From the NCBI RefSeq assembly GCF_042648405.1, contig NZ_JBHRXV010000003.1:62001-126000 (forward strand): a stretch of 64,000 nucleotides of DNA, given 5' to 3'. This document shows, one piece after another, positions 41,824 through 50,708 of the stretch. Both the position numbers and the translations under genes were made by a program. The stretch is from Sphingoaurantiacus capsulatus (GTDB lineage: Bacteria > Pseudomonadota > Alphaproteobacteria > Sphingomonadales > Sphingomonadaceae). Positions within the stretch are counted from its first letter, which is position 1. Each line of letters starts with the position of its first letter. Under the pieces are notes generated by a model. That model saw only the letters and a program-made list of their open reading frames with translations. It did no database searches and was not told the DNA's origin.

Positions 41824-42167
41824 CGCATCGCATCTACGGGATGAGTTTTGCCAGCGTGTATCCGCATTATGTGACGAAGGCGGCGAAGAAGAGCCGGACG
41901 CAGGCGGAGGTCGACGAGGTGATCCGCTGGCTGACCGGCTATTCGCAAGCGCAGCTGGAGGCGCAGATCGCCGAGCGCACGACGTTCACTGATTTCTTCG
42001 GTGGCGCGCCGGCGATGAACCCGTCGCGGTCGCTGATCACCGGCAAGGTCTGCGGCGTACAGGTCGACGCGATCGAGGAGCCGCTGATGCGCGAGATCCG
42101 CTACCTCGACAAGCTGATCGACGAGCTGGCCAAGGGCCGGCCGATGGCGAAGATTTTGCGGGCCTGA
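41820..42167 (+). CDS. DUF2200 family protein
   Basis: Cytoplasmic protein of 115 residues matching DUF2200: HRIYGMSFASVYPHYVTKAA, then RTQAEVDEVIRWLTGYSQ and DFFGGAPAMNPSRSLITG. Function unknown. It overlaps the carboxypeptidase gene by 4 nt (ATGA). A family H hairpin follows. Confidence 0.92.
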   Translation: MTHRIYGMSFASVYPHYVTKAAKKSRTQAEVDEVIRWLTGYSQAQLEAQIAERTTFTDFFGGAPAMNPSRSLITGKVCGVQVDAIEEPLMREIRYLDKLIDELAKGRPMAKILRA

Positions 42168-42180
42168 CTCCCCTTCTATC

Positions 42181-42254
42181 GTCATCCCCGCGCAGGCGGG
42201 GATCCATTACCGCCGACGCCTCGGAGAATGGACCCCCGCCTTCGCGGGGGTGAC
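42181..42254. repeat. Hairpin repeat, family H, copy 4
   Basis: GTCATCCCCGCGCAGGCGGG at the left pairs with CCCCGCCTTCGCGGGGGTGAC at the right. The outer ends match the other copies while the arm sequence is distinct. It sits between convergent genes (DUF2200 and an acyl-CoA dehydrogenase). Confidence 0.82.
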
Positions 42255-42280
42255 GACAAGGGGTAGGGCGACGGCTTTCG

Positions 42281-43432
42281 CTAAAGCGTCGAGGCGTCGG
42301 TCGGCAGGCCGAGGAGGACGCGGCCGGTGAGTTCGTAGGTCGCGGGCGACACCATCATGTGCTGCGTCATCGCATGCGCGTCGCGGAAGCGGCGTTGCAG
42401 CGGGTTGGACAGGAACAGCGCCGCGCCGCCGCCGAGGTCATAGGCTTCGCGGGTGACCTCCGCCGCGGTGCGGGTCATGTGGGTGGCGGCGAGGCGTAGT
42501 TCGGCACGGGTGTCGAGGTCGATACTACCGGTGGCCTGCGCGATTTCCCACGCCTCGGCGATGGCGCCGTAAAGGAAGGCGCGGGCGGCGCGGAGCCTGG
42601 CTTCGCTCTTGGCGACCTCGACCTGCACCGCACCACGCTCGGCGGCGGTTCGCTTCGAGCCCGGCGCGCGCTTGCTGGCGAGTGCCGCCTTCACCTCGTC
42701 GAGCGCGGCGCGGGCGTTGCCGGCGGCGACGGCCGCAATGCCCAGCGCCAGCAGGCCGAAGGCGGGGAAGGCGTAGAGCGGGCCCTTCTCGACCGGCGCA
42801 TCGACGATCAGCGACACTGATCGGGCGCGCGGCACGCGCAGCTCCTCCACCGCGAAGTCGCCCGAGCCGGTGCCCTTCAGCCCCGCCGAATGCCAGGTGT
42901 CGATCAGCTCGACGTCGGCGCGCGGCATCACCATCATGCGGTGATCGGGCTGACCACTGGGCAGCAGCCGCATCGCGCTATCCTCGAAGATCAGCGAGCC
43001 GCCGACGATCCAGGCGCAGTTCGCGGTGCCCGAGCCCCAGCTCCAGCGGCCGCTTACCACATAGTCGTCGCCATCGACGACCGCCTTGCCCATCGGCGCG
43101 AACACGCCGCCGGTGATGACGTTCGGGTCGGCGAAGACTTCGGCTGCGATCTCGCGCGGCAGGTAGGCGCTGGTCAGGCCGGTGGTCGCCGCGATCATCA
43201 GGCACCACGCCACCGACGCATCGGCCTGCGCCATCGCCTCGATGGTGGCGACCACCTCGCCGGGCGGCAGCTCGAGGCCGCCGAGCGACTTCGGCACCAC
43301 CAGCCGGAACAGCCCGGCGGCGGCCAGTTCGGCAGCAAGGTCGGCGGGCAGGCGCCGCGCCGCCTCGATCTCCTCGGCGCGGGCGGCGACCTTCGGCGCC
43401 AGATCGGCGACGTCGGGATGGGGAGCGGTCAT
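42281..43432 (-). CDS. Acyl-CoA dehydrogenase-like flavoprotein
   Basis: Flavoprotein of 383 residues with acyl-CoA dehydrogenase architecture and a type 2 C-terminal domain. The N-terminal RLPADLAAELAAAGLFRLVVPKSLGG and VAWCLMIAATTG are typical of the group D monooxygenase-like branch (HsaA/DszC relatives), which use reduced flavin and oxygen. The reaction may therefore be a monooxygenation. It overlaps the next acyl-CoA dehydrogenase by 4 nt. Confidence 0.86.
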   Translation of the reverse strand: MTAPHPDVADLAPKVAARAEEIEAARRLPADLAAELAAAGLFRLVVPKSLGGLELPPGEVVATIEAMAQADASVAWCLMIAATTGLTSAYLPREIAAEVFADPNVITGGVFAPMGKAVVDGDDYVVSGRWSWGSGTANCAWIVGGSLIFEDSAMRLLPSGQPDHRMMVMPRADVELIDTWHSAGLKGTGSGDFAVEELRVPRARSVSLIVDAPVEKGPLYAFPAFGLLALGIAAVAAGNARAALDEVKAALASKRAPGSKRTAAERGAVQVEVAKSEARLRAARAFLYGAIAEAWEIAQATGSIDLDTRAELRLAATHMTRTAAEVTREAYDLGGGAALFLSNPLQRRFRDAHAMTQHMMVSPATYELTGRVLLGLPTDASTL

Positions 43433-44601
43433 AGGCGCAGCAGGCTCGCGAGGTTGTTCTTCTGCATGTCGCTCGACCCGCCGACGATCGGCATGCCGAG
43501 CAGGTCGCGGACGTGCCGGTCCATGTCATAGGCGTCGGACAGCGCATAGGCGCCCATCACCTGCTGGCAGGCGAGCGCGATCTCGACGCCGGTGTCGGCG
43601 ATGAACAGCTTGGCCATCGAGGTCTCGACCGAGCAGGGCCGCTTTTCATTGGCGAGCCAGGCGGCGTGGTAGAGCATGTGGCGGCAGGCCTGCAGCTTGG
43701 TCTTTGCCGTCACCAGTTTGTGGCGAACCGCCTGATGCTGCGCGATCGGCTTGCCGAACTGCACGCGCTCCTTGGCGTACTGCCACGCCTCTTCCAGCGC
43801 GGCGCGGGCGATGCCGTAGGCACAGGCGGAAATCTCGATCTTTTCGACATCGAGCGCGCGGCCCGCGAGCAGCTCCCAGCCGCGGTTCCACATTGCCGGC
43901 CCGCCGACGATATTGGCGGCGGGAACGCGGACGTCGTCGAAATAGACGTCCTGGCTTTTGGTGTAGCGCAGGTTCGAATGCTCGATATCCTGCATACTGA
44001 TCCCTGGCGTGTCGGTCGGGATCAGCACGAAACTGAGGTTGCGATAGCGGTCCTCGGGCGGGCCGGAGCGGACGAGGCAATAGATGACGTTGGCCCAGTC
44101 CGCGCCGGTGCACCAGCGCTTGGCGCCGTTGACCACCACCGTGTCGCCATCGAGTTCGGCCCGCGTCTCGACGCTGGCGAGATCGCCGCCGACATTAGGC
44201 TCGGAGAGGCCGTAGGCGAAGAACAGTTCGCCCCGCGCCAGCCGCGGCAGATATTCGGCCTTCTGCTCGGGCGAGCCGTTCTCTGACAGGTTCATGCCGC
44301 CATAGAAGGCGGTGTGGATGAACGGCCCGGCGAAGAAAGGGCCGGCCTGCGTCAGCTCCTCGATCACCGCGACGGCGGCAACGATGTCCTGCCCCGCCCC
44401 GCCATGTTCCTCGGCGATGGTGAGGCCGGTGAGCCCGAGCGCGTTGAGCTTGGCGTAAGCGTCGCGCGGCCACGCCTGCGCCTTGTCCCACGCGATGCGC
44501 TTCTCGCGCGGCGCCTCGGCGGCGACGAAGCGGCGGATCTGCTCGCGCAGGGCAGCGATCTCGGGGGCCTCGTCGGTGAAGGACTGGAAGATGCTGGTCA
44601 T
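43429..44601 (-). CDS. Acyl-CoA dehydrogenase
   Basis: FAD enzyme of 390 residues. It shows LGLTGLTIAEEHGGAG in the N-terminal domain, FAYGLSEPNVGGDLASVETRA in the flavin/substrate region and a C-terminal helical domain ending QQVMGAYALSDAYDMDRHVRD. ATG 44601 follows a GGGAGGAG ribosome site. It precedes the HsaA-like gene in an operon for breakdown of an unidentified acid or terpenoid/steroid-type compound. Confidence 0.92.
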   Translation of the reverse strand: MTSIFQSFTDEAPEIAALREQIRRFVAAEAPREKRIAWDKAQAWPRDAYAKLNALGLTGLTIAEEHGGAGQDIVAAVAVIEELTQAGPFFAGPFIHTAFYGGMNLSENGSPEQKAEYLPRLARGELFFAYGLSEPNVGGDLASVETRAELDGDTVVVNGAKRWCTGADWANVIYCLVRSGPPEDRYRNLSFVLIPTDTPGISMQDIEHSNLRYTKSQDVYFDDVRVPAANIVGGPAMWNRGWELLAGRALDVEKIEISACAYGIARAALEEAWQYAKERVQFGKPIAQHQAVRHKLVTAKTKLQACRHMLYHAAWLANEKRPCSVETSMAKLFIADTGVEIALACQQVMGAYALSDAYDMDRHVRDLLGMPIVGGSSDMQKNNLASLLRL

Positions 44602-44603
44602 CG

Positions 44604-44716
44604 CGCTCCTCCCTTGCAAGGGGAGGGGGACCGCCGAAGGCGGTGGAGGGGTAACCGGCGCCGGAATGCCCCTCCACCCTGCTGCGCAGGGTCCCCCTCC
44701 CCGTTCCGGGGAGGAT
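44604..44716. repeat. Long inverted repeat, family L, copy 3
   Basis: Left: CCTCCCTTGCAAGGGGAGGG, then GACCGCCGAAGGCGGTGGAGG. Right: CCTCCACCCTGCTGCGCAGG and GGTCCCCCTCCCCGTTCCGG. The element lies between two minus-strand genes of one probable operon and is closely related to the copy at 52087. Confidence 0.8.
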
Positions 44717-44734
44717 AAGAGTGGCGGAAGCCGC

Positions 44735-45538
44735 TCATTCGCCGGTCAGCTTCGCCGGGCGCTTCTCGATGAAGGCGTTTACCGCCTCGGCGCGGTCGGC
44801 GGTGACGTTGGACATCATCTCGTAACCGATCGACGCGTCCATCAGCTGCGACGCCAGCGCCTTCAGCGGCATGTTGGCGAGCGTCTTGGTCCAGCGCACC
44901 GCCCAGCGCGGGTTGGCCATGATCTTGCCCGCCACCTCGGCGACCCTGGCATCCAATTGGTCGCCGGGAACGACATGGTTGATGAGCCCAATCTCGGCGG
45001 CCTTCGCGGCGGTCAGCAGATCGCCAGTCATCAGCAGCTCCTTGGCGCGCGCGAAGCCGATGAGCTGCGGCCAGATCACGGCGCCGCCGTCGCCCGCCAC
45101 CAGCCCGACCTTCACATGCGGATCGCCGATCACCGCCTTCTCGTCGGCGACGATGATGTCGCACAGCAGCGCGATCGTGGCGCCCAGCCCGGCGGCAGCG
45201 CCGTTCATCCGGCAGATCACCGGCTTTTCGACATCGAGCAGCGAGGTGACGATGCGCTTGGCGTCCCAGCCGATGGCGCGGAAGGTCGCCGGGTCGGCGA
45301 TCTGCTCCTTGAACCAGTCGAAGTCGCCGCCGGCGCAGAAGGCGCGGCCCTTGCCGGTCAGGATGATGAGGTCGCTGTCGGGGTCCTGCTGCAGGTCGGT
45401 GAACACCCGCGCCAGCTCCTCGTGGAGCAAGGCGTCGACACCGTTGACCGGGCCGGGTGCGGCGATGGTGGCAGTGAGGATCCGGCCGTCGCGCCTGAAC
45501 TCGAAGCGTTCGTAACCTTCGAAGCGCTTGCCGCTCAT
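44735..45538 (-). CDS. Crotonase family protein (enoyl-CoA hydratase-like)
   Basis: Crotonase-fold protein of 267 residues. The oxyanion-hole segments FCAGGDFDWFK and NGAAAGLGATIALLCDIIVAD are intact. The position of the first catalytic glutamate of rat hydratase (PE in FGQPE) is PH here (IGDPHVKVGL), while the second glutamate (RAKELLM) aligns. The enzyme may therefore be an isomerase or hydrolase type rather than a simple hydratase. It overlaps the reductase gene by 4 nt. Confidence 0.88.
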   Translation of the reverse strand: MSGKRFEGYERFEFRRDGRILTATIAAPGPVNGVDALLHEELARVFTDLQQDPDSDLIILTGKGRAFCAGGDFDWFKEQIADPATFRAIGWDAKRIVTSLLDVEKPVICRMNGAAAGLGATIALLCDIIVADEKAVIGDPHVKVGLVAGDGGAVIWPQLIGFARAKELLMTGDLLTAAKAAEIGLINHVVPGDQLDARVAEVAGKIMANPRWAVRWTKTLANMPLKALASQLMDASIGYEMMSNVTADRAEAVNAFIEKRPAKLTGE

Positions 45539-46572
45539 GCGCCCGCTCCGTTCACGCGCACCAGCCGCCGGCCGAAGTCGGCGCTGCCGCCCTCGAACAA
45601 CTCGCTGAACAGCGCGGGCAGCGCCTCGACCCCGTCGCGGATCACCTCGCGCGTCTTCAGCTGCCCCGAGCGGATCAGCGCCGCCACCTCGGCCTGCGCG
45701 GCGGGGAACGCCGGCAGGTCGTCGAACACCACCAGCCCCTCCATGCGCAGCCGCCGCCCGATGAACTCGCGGGTGTTGTGCAGCCCCGGCGCCTCCGCCG
45801 GCGTGCGATTATAATCCGCGACCATCCCCGACACGACGATGCGCCCGCGCGGCCGCATCAGCGGCAGCACCCGGTCGATCATCGCGTTACCGACATTGTC
45901 GAACAGCACGTCGACGCCTTCTGGAAACGCCGCCGCGAGCTGCGCATCGAGATCGGCGGCACGATAGTCGATCGCCGCGTCGAAGCCGGCCTCCTCGGTG
46001 AGCCAGCGCCGCTTGTCCGTACCACCGGCGAGCCCGACGACCTTGCCCGCCCCCCAAATCTTGGCAAGCTGCCCCGTCGTCGCCCCCACCGGCCCCGCCG
46101 CCGAGGTGACGAGCACATTTGCGCCGGCGCGCATCTCGGCGACGCGCTTCAGCCCGAAATAGGCGGTCATCCCCGGCACCCCGAGCGCGCCGAGCCAGGC
46201 GGTCGCCGGCACGCCGAGATCGGGCAGCGCCGCGACATAGCCGCGGCCGTTCGAAATCGAATGGGTCGCCCAGCCGCCGGCGCCGAGCGTCAGCAGCGCG
46301 CCGACGGCAAATTTCTCGTTCCGGCTCTCGACCACCCGCCCCACCGAAAAGCCGTCGATCGTCGCGCCGGGCTGCAGCGGCGGCGCATAGCTGGCGCCGG
46401 GCGAGAGGCGGGATCGGGTGCCGGGATCGGCCGAGACATAGTCGTTGGCGACGAGAAACTGATGCTCGGCAAGCTCCGGGATCGGGACCGTCTCGATGCG
46501 AAAATCGGCGGGCGTCGGCGCGCCACTGATGTGGTGCGCGAGCACGACGCGCGTGAGTGTGGCGTTGGCCAT
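45535..46572 (-). CDS. MDR-family NADP-dependent oxidoreductase
   Basis: Zinc-independent medium-chain reductase of 345 residues, similar to leukotriene B4 12-hydroxydehydrogenase/CurA-type double-bond reductases. It has DYVSADPGTRSRLSP in the catalytic domain, LGVPGMTAYFGL, the nucleotide motif VTSAAGPVGATTGQLAKIWGA and FDNVGNAMID. It probably reduces an alpha,beta-unsaturated ketone or acyl. It is first in the minus-strand operon with the crotonase and the two dehydrogenases. Confidence 0.9.
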   Translation of the reverse strand: MANATLTRVVLAHHISGAPTPADFRIETVPIPELAEHQFLVANDYVSADPGTRSRLSPGASYAPPLQPGATIDGFSVGRVVESRNEKFAVGALLTLGAGGWATHSISNGRGYVAALPDLGVPATAWLGALGVPGMTAYFGLKRVAEMRAGANVLVTSAAGPVGATTGQLAKIWGAGKVVGLAGGTDKRRWLTEEAGFDAAIDYRAADLDAQLAAAFPEGVDVLFDNVGNAMIDRVLPLMRPRGRIVVSGMVADYNRTPAEAPGLHNTREFIGRRLRMEGLVVFDDLPAFPAAQAEVAALIRSGQLKTREVIRDGVEALPALFSELFEGGSADFGRRLVRVNGAGA

Positions 46573-46645
46573 GTGATGCCCCCAAGGCGATGTTCGTTGG
46601 GGGGAGTGTGACCGAGTTGCGGGGGTTGCTCAAGGACATGAGCGC

Positions 46646-46683
46646 TTGACAGCCAATCGCGTCATCATTTAACTTATTCGTTA
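46646..46683 (+). promoter_or_regulatory. Promoter and possible operator of the ArsR-type gene
   Basis: TTGACA at 46646-46651 and TTAACT at 46669-46674 are 17 bp apart, forming a good -35 with a weak -10. The inverted half sites TAAC (46670-46673) and GTTA (46680-46683) lie just before the start codon and could be an autoregulatory site. The short distance to the ATG implies a very short leader. Confidence 0.5.
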
Positions 46684-46684
46684 C

Positions 46685-47005
46685 ATGGAAAAGATATTCG
46701 AAGCCCTCGCATCGACACCCCGTCGAAAGATTCTCGCCTATCTGTCGGAAGTCGACCTGACCGCCGGCGAGATCGCCGACCGGTTCAACATTTCACGTCC
46801 GGCCATCTCCAAGCACCTGCAAATTCTTGAGAATGCTGGTCTGATCGCCAGCGAGAAGCGGGGGTCGTTCGTCCATTATTCGCTGGTCCGCGAAAATCTG
46901 GCGAACACGCTGAATGGCTTCGTTCAACATCTCTGCCCGGTGTCGACACCGCTGAAGCGCGAAAGCGCCAAGCTGCGCGACGCCCGCAAAGCCAGCCACG
47001 AGTAG
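46685..47005 (+). CDS. ArsR/SdpR-type winged-helix regulator
   Basis: Repressor of 106 residues. The winged helix is clear: EALASTPRRKILAYLSEVDLTAGEIADRF, recognition segment NISRPAISKHLQILENAGLI and wing SEKRGSFVHYSL. There is no metal-binding cysteine motif; it resembles SdpR. It is followed after 9 nt by a fatty-acid desaturase, so it probably senses a lipid or stress signal and controls membrane unsaturation. Confidence 0.9.
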   Translation: MEKIFEALASTPRRKILAYLSEVDLTAGEIADRFNISRPAISKHLQILENAGLIASEKRGSFVHYSLVRENLANTLNGFVQHLCPVSTPLKRESAKLRDARKASHE

Positions 47006-47014
47006 GAGTTCCCC

Positions 47015-47965
47015 ATGCACCTCGTTCCGGGTTCAGAGCGTATCGTGACAGATGCTTCGTCGGACTCGGTCGAGGGGCGTGTGCGCTGGTCGCCAGCTAG
47101 GTCGCTGTGGATCGGTTCGATGACGGCAGCGACGCTTATCCTCGGCCCGCTCTATTTCACTTGGAGCGCGTTCGCGCTGTTCCTCGTCACTTGCGCGATC
47201 ACCTTGTGCGCCGGCCATTCAGTCGGAATGCACCGGCGGCTCATCCACAACAGCTTCGAATGCCCGCTCTGGCTTGAGCATTTGTGCGTCTATCTCGGCG
47301 TCCTCGTGGGCATGGCCGGCCCGGTCGGCATGATGCGCGTCCACGACATGCGCGACTGGGCGCAGCGACAGCGGGCATGCCACGACTATTTCGGGCATCG
47401 CGCAAGCTTCTGGCGCGACGGCTGGCATCAACTGCATTGTGAGCTTGAGCTGGCGCGACCGCCCGTATTCCGGCTGGAGCCGCGGGTTGCCGAGGACCGG
47501 GTGTACCGCTTCATGGAGCGGACATGGATGTGGCAGCAGCTGCCGTGGGCGGTCGCCTTCTTCCTGATCGGCGGCCTGCCGTGGCTGGTCTGGGGCATCT
47601 GTGCCCGCGTCACGGTCTGCGTCACCGGCCATTGGCTGGTCGGCCACTTTGCCCATCGGGAAGGCGGCCAGACCTGGATCGTCGAGGGCGCCAGCGTTCA
47701 GGGCTACGACGTGCGGATCGCCGGCCTGATCAGCATGGGTGAGAGCTGGCACAACAATCACCATGCCTATCCGGGATCGGCGAAGCTCGGGCTAGAGCCG
47801 GGGCAGGTCGATCTGGGCTGGACGATGCTGATGGCGTTCGAGCGGTTGGGTCTGGTCTGGAATATCGTGACGCCCGATCACCTGCCCTTCCGGGCAAGCC
47901 TGCGCCGGGTGGCTGATCGCGGCCAAGGATGTCCGGTCCTCACGCGCGCCTTCATGCGCGCCTGA
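47015..47965 (+). CDS. Fatty-acid (acyl-CoA delta-9 type) desaturase
   Basis: Membrane diiron desaturase of 316 residues. Three histidine regions are present: HSVGMHRRLIH near 68-78, HDMRDWAQRQRACHDYF near 109-125 and WHNNHHAYP near 245-253. The second box has the HDxRDWAQRQ form of a bacterial subgroup in place of HRxHH. Hydrophobic helices flank the boxes. It introduces a double bond into an acyl chain, partner unknown. The ArsR-type gene lies 9 nt upstream. Confidence 0.9.
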   Translation: MHLVPGSERIVTDASSDSVEGRVRWSPARSLWIGSMTAATLILGPLYFTWSAFALFLVTCAITLCAGHSVGMHRRLIHNSFECPLWLEHLCVYLGVLVGMAGPVGMMRVHDMRDWAQRQRACHDYFGHRASFWRDGWHQLHCELELARPPVFRLEPRVAEDRVYRFMERTWMWQQLPWAVAFFLIGGLPWLVWGICARVTVCVTGHWLVGHFAHREGGQTWIVEGASVQGYDVRIAGLISMGESWHNNHHAYPGSAKLGLEPGQVDLGWTMLMAFERLGLVWNIVTPDHLPFRASLRRVADRGQGCPVLTRAFMRA

Positions 47966-48125
47966 CACGCATCCCCTGCCCACCCCTCCCCGTACTTAAG
48001 CACATCAAAATTCACCGTTCCCGCCGGCCGTCCGCGCGGCTAGGCTGGCACCGCATCCAAGGGGAGGATTGCGTTTTGCAGCAGGGTCTTGCCACGCGGC
48101 CGTCGCGCCGCCGGAGCCGTCGCCG

Positions 48126-49070
48126 GTGACCGCCGCGCTTCTCGTCGCGGTGCTGGTGCCCACCGCGATCATGATCGCGGTCTGGGCCTATCATGAGCGC
48201 ACGCACAAATCGGGCTGGATCGACGTTGCCTGGACCTTTGCGGTCGGGCTGGGCGCGGTCGGCGGGGCGGTGTGGCCGTTCGACGGGGTTGAGGCGCGCG
48301 CCGGCTTGTACGCGGCGATGGCGGCGGCGTGGTCGGTGCGGCTGGGGTGGCATCTGGCGAAGCGCAGCGCGGGGCATCCCGACGATCCGCGCTATGCGAA
48401 GATGCGTGAAGGTTGGGGCGCCAGCTCGCCGGTGAAGATGTTCGGGCTGCTGCTGATCCAGGCGGCGGCGGCGTCGGTGCTGGCGGTGTGCGTGGTGCTG
48501 GTGGCGCGGTCGCCGGCGGGGGCTTTGGGGCTGGCCGATTATGCGGCGGCGGCGCTGTTCGTCGTCGCGCTGATCGGCGAGGCGACGGCGGATGCGCAGA
48601 TGCGCGCCTTTCAGGCGGACCCGGCGAACAAGGGCAAGATCTGCGACGTCGGCCTGTGGGGCTGGTCGCGGCATCCCAATTATTTCTTCGAGTGGCTGAG
48701 CTGGTGCGCGGTGGCGCTGGGGGCGCTGGCCGACCCGAGCTGGCTGCCGGGGTGGATCGCGCTCGCCGCGCCGCTGATGATGCTGCACCTGCTGCTCAAC
48801 ATGTCGGGTGTGCCGCCGCTGGAGGCGCATATGCGGCGGACGCGCGGGGCGGCGTGGGAGGCCTATGTCGCGCGGGTCAGCCGGTTCGTTCCTGCTCCGC
48901 CGAAGGCTACGCAGGACAGGTCCGCTCCTAAGCGCGCGGTGAAGCCGAAGGCACCGGTGAAGCCGAAAGCGCCCGCGAAGGCGAAGGCCGCGCCCGCGGC
49001 TGCCGCACCGGCCAGGCCGAAGCGGAAGCCGCGGCCGAAGCCGAAGACCTCGGGGAAGCCGCGCAAATGA
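48126..49070 (+). CDS. DUF1295 membrane protein
   Basis: Integral membrane protein of about 314 residues with about six helices. The conserved end GLWGWSRHPNYFFEWLSWCAVAL, followed by LEAHMRRTRGAAWEAYVARVSRFVP, identifies the DUF1295/steroid-5-alpha-reductase-like family. It ends in a Lys/Ala/Pro-rich tail of about 50 residues that is probably disordered. GTG 48126 is chosen for a CGGAG site; an upstream TTG frame is unlikely. The next methyltransferase overlaps by 4 nt, suggesting a joint lipid-modification step. Confidence 0.88.
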   Translation: MTAALLVAVLVPTAIMIAVWAYHERTHKSGWIDVAWTFAVGLGAVGGAVWPFDGVEARAGLYAAMAAAWSVRLGWHLAKRSAGHPDDPRYAKMREGWGASSPVKMFGLLLIQAAAASVLAVCVVLVARSPAGALGLADYAAAALFVVALIGEATADAQMRAFQADPANKGKICDVGLWGWSRHPNYFFEWLSWCAVALGALADPSWLPGWIALAAPLMMLHLLLNMSGVPPLEAHMRRTRGAAWEAYVARVSRFVPAPPKATQDRSAPKRAVKPKAPVKPKAPAKAKAAPAAAAPARPKRKPRPKPKTSGKPRK

Positions 49071-50101
49071 GCCTCGACGCCCTGCTCTCCTCGATCGGCG
49101 AGCGCCTGCCCATCCCCGATTTTCTGACGCGCGCGGTCATCCAGAGCTTTGTCGGGCGCACCAACCGCAAGCTTGCCGCCGAGGGGGCGGATACCGCCGC
49201 CTTTGCCGCCGCGATGACCGAGCAGCCGATCGCGGTGCACACCGACGCCGCCAACCGGCAGCATTATGAGGTGCCCGCCGAACTGTTCGTGCAGACGCTG
49301 GGCGCGCGCCTCAAATATTCATCCTGCCTGTTTCCGCGGCCCGATATGACGCTCGACGAGGGCGAGGTGGCGGCGCTGGCGGAGACCTGCGTGCATGCGA
49401 AGCTGGAAGACGGGCAGGAGGTGCTGGAGCTCGGGTGCGGCTGGGGCTCGCTGACCCTGTGGATGGCGGAGCAGTATCCGGCGTCGAGGATCACCGCGGT
49501 GTCGAACTCAGCGTCGCAGCGCGCCTATATCGAGGCGCGGGCGGCGGAACGCGGGCTTGCCAACGTCCGGATCATCACCGCCGACGCCAATGTGTTCGAG
49601 CCCGATTTCGCACCGGATCGCATCGTCTCGGTCGAGATGTTCGAGCATATGTCGAACTGGCGGGCGCTGTTCACGCGGCTGCGCGGTTGGCTGAAGGCGG
49701 ATGGCCTGCTGTTCGCGCATTTCTTCGCGCATCGGCATTCGCCCTACCGCTTCGACGAGGGCGACGAGAGCGACTGGATCGCACAGCATTTCTTCACCGG
49801 CGGCATCATGCCGAGCGAGACGCTGGCCAGCCATTTTCCCGACCTGTTCACCGTCGACGAACAATGGTGGTGGCCGGGCAGCCATTACGCCCGCACCGCG
49901 CGGCTGTGGCTTGAGAATTACGACCGGAACATCGACCGCATCACCCCTGTGCTGAAGAGCACCTACGGCAAGGACTGGCGGCTGTGGCTGCGGCGCTGGC
50001 GGCTGTTCTTCCTCGCGACCGAGGGACTGTTCGGGCACGAGGGCGGCGACGCCTGGGGCGTGGTGCATGTGCGCCTGAAGCCTGTGCCAATCGATGCTTG
50101 A
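49067..50101 (+). CDS. Cyclopropane-fatty-acyl-phospholipid synthase family methyltransferase
   Basis: SAM-dependent lipid methyltransferase of 344 residues. It has QHYEVPAELFVQTLG, the SAM motif VLELGCGWGSLTLWMAEQYP near 125-144 and VEMFEHMSNWRALF, typical of the CFA/mycolic acid group. It would add a methyl or methylene group to an unsaturated acyl chain. Its neighbours (DUF1295, FAD oxidoreductase, DUF1365) match a conserved set linked in Rhodobacter to furan fatty acids. Confidence 0.92.
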   Translation: MSLDALLSSIGERLPIPDFLTRAVIQSFVGRTNRKLAAEGADTAAFAAAMTEQPIAVHTDAANRQHYEVPAELFVQTLGARLKYSSCLFPRPDMTLDEGEVAALAETCVHAKLEDGQEVLELGCGWGSLTLWMAEQYPASRITAVSNSASQRAYIEARAAERGLANVRIITADANVFEPDFAPDRIVSVEMFEHMSNWRALFTRLRGWLKADGLLFAHFFAHRHSPYRFDEGDESDWIAQHFFTGGIMPSETLASHFPDLFTVDEQWWWPGSHYARTARLWLENYDRNIDRITPVLKSTYGKDWRLWLRRWRLFFLATEGLFGHEGGDAWGVVHVRLKPVPIDA

Positions 50102-50127
50102 GCGATGATGGCTGTCCTTTCCTGCCC

Positions 50128-50194
50128 GTCATTCCGTCGAAAGCCGGGATCCAGCCAAACGCCGGGCCTGGATTCCGGCTTTCGCCGGAATGAC
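50128..50194. repeat. Hairpin repeat, family H, copy 5
   Basis: GTCATTCCGTCGAAAGCCGG at the left pairs with CCGGCTTTCGCCGGAATGAC at the right. It shares the outer ends with the other copies. It lies between two plus-strand genes of the lipid cluster. Confidence 0.82.
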
Positions 50195-50239
50195 GGATGG
50201 GGAATGAGGAAGGTGGAACAGCATGAGAGGTGATCAAAC

Positions 50240-50647
50240 ATGAGCCGCCCGCCCTCGACCGGCCGCTTCCTCGCCGCCTATGGCGCGGCGCTCGGCACCA
50301 TGCTGGTGCTCGATGCGCTGTGGCTCGGCTTTGCGATCGACATGTTCCGCGCTGTGCTCGGCGATATGCTGCTTAGCGATATTCGCATCGCGCCAGCCGC
50401 GATCTTCTACTTTGGCTATGTCGCGCTGGTCACCGCCTTCGCGGTCGACTGGGCGACGCCGAACCTTGCCGCCGCCGCGCGCCGGGGCGCCGGGCTCGGC
50501 CTCATCGGCTACGGCACCTACGAGCTGACCAACTATGCGACGATGGTGCCGTGGACGGCGAAGCTGGTAGTTATCGACATGGCGTGGGGCGCTTTCGTCA
50601 CCGCCGCCATCGCGACGATGGCGCAATTCGTGGCGACGAAGCGCTGA
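50240..50647 (+). CDS. DUF2177 membrane protein
   Basis: Small membrane protein of 135 residues with four helices. ALWLGFAIDMFRAVLGDML and GYGTYELTNYATMVPW followed by VVIDMAWGAF are DUF2177 hallmarks. Function unknown. It travels with the CFA-synthase-like and FAD-oxidoreductase genes in many proteobacteria. Confidence 0.9.
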   Translation: MSRPPSTGRFLAAYGAALGTMLVLDALWLGFAIDMFRAVLGDMLLSDIRIAPAAIFYFGYVALVTAFAVDWATPNLAAAARRGAGLGLIGYGTYELTNYATMVPWTAKLVVIDMAWGAFVTAAIATMAQFVATKR

Positions 50648-50708
50648 CACGGTTCGTCGCATCGGTGCAACCGCGGGCATGGCTGCATCGAACCTAGAGT
50701 AACCGCGG

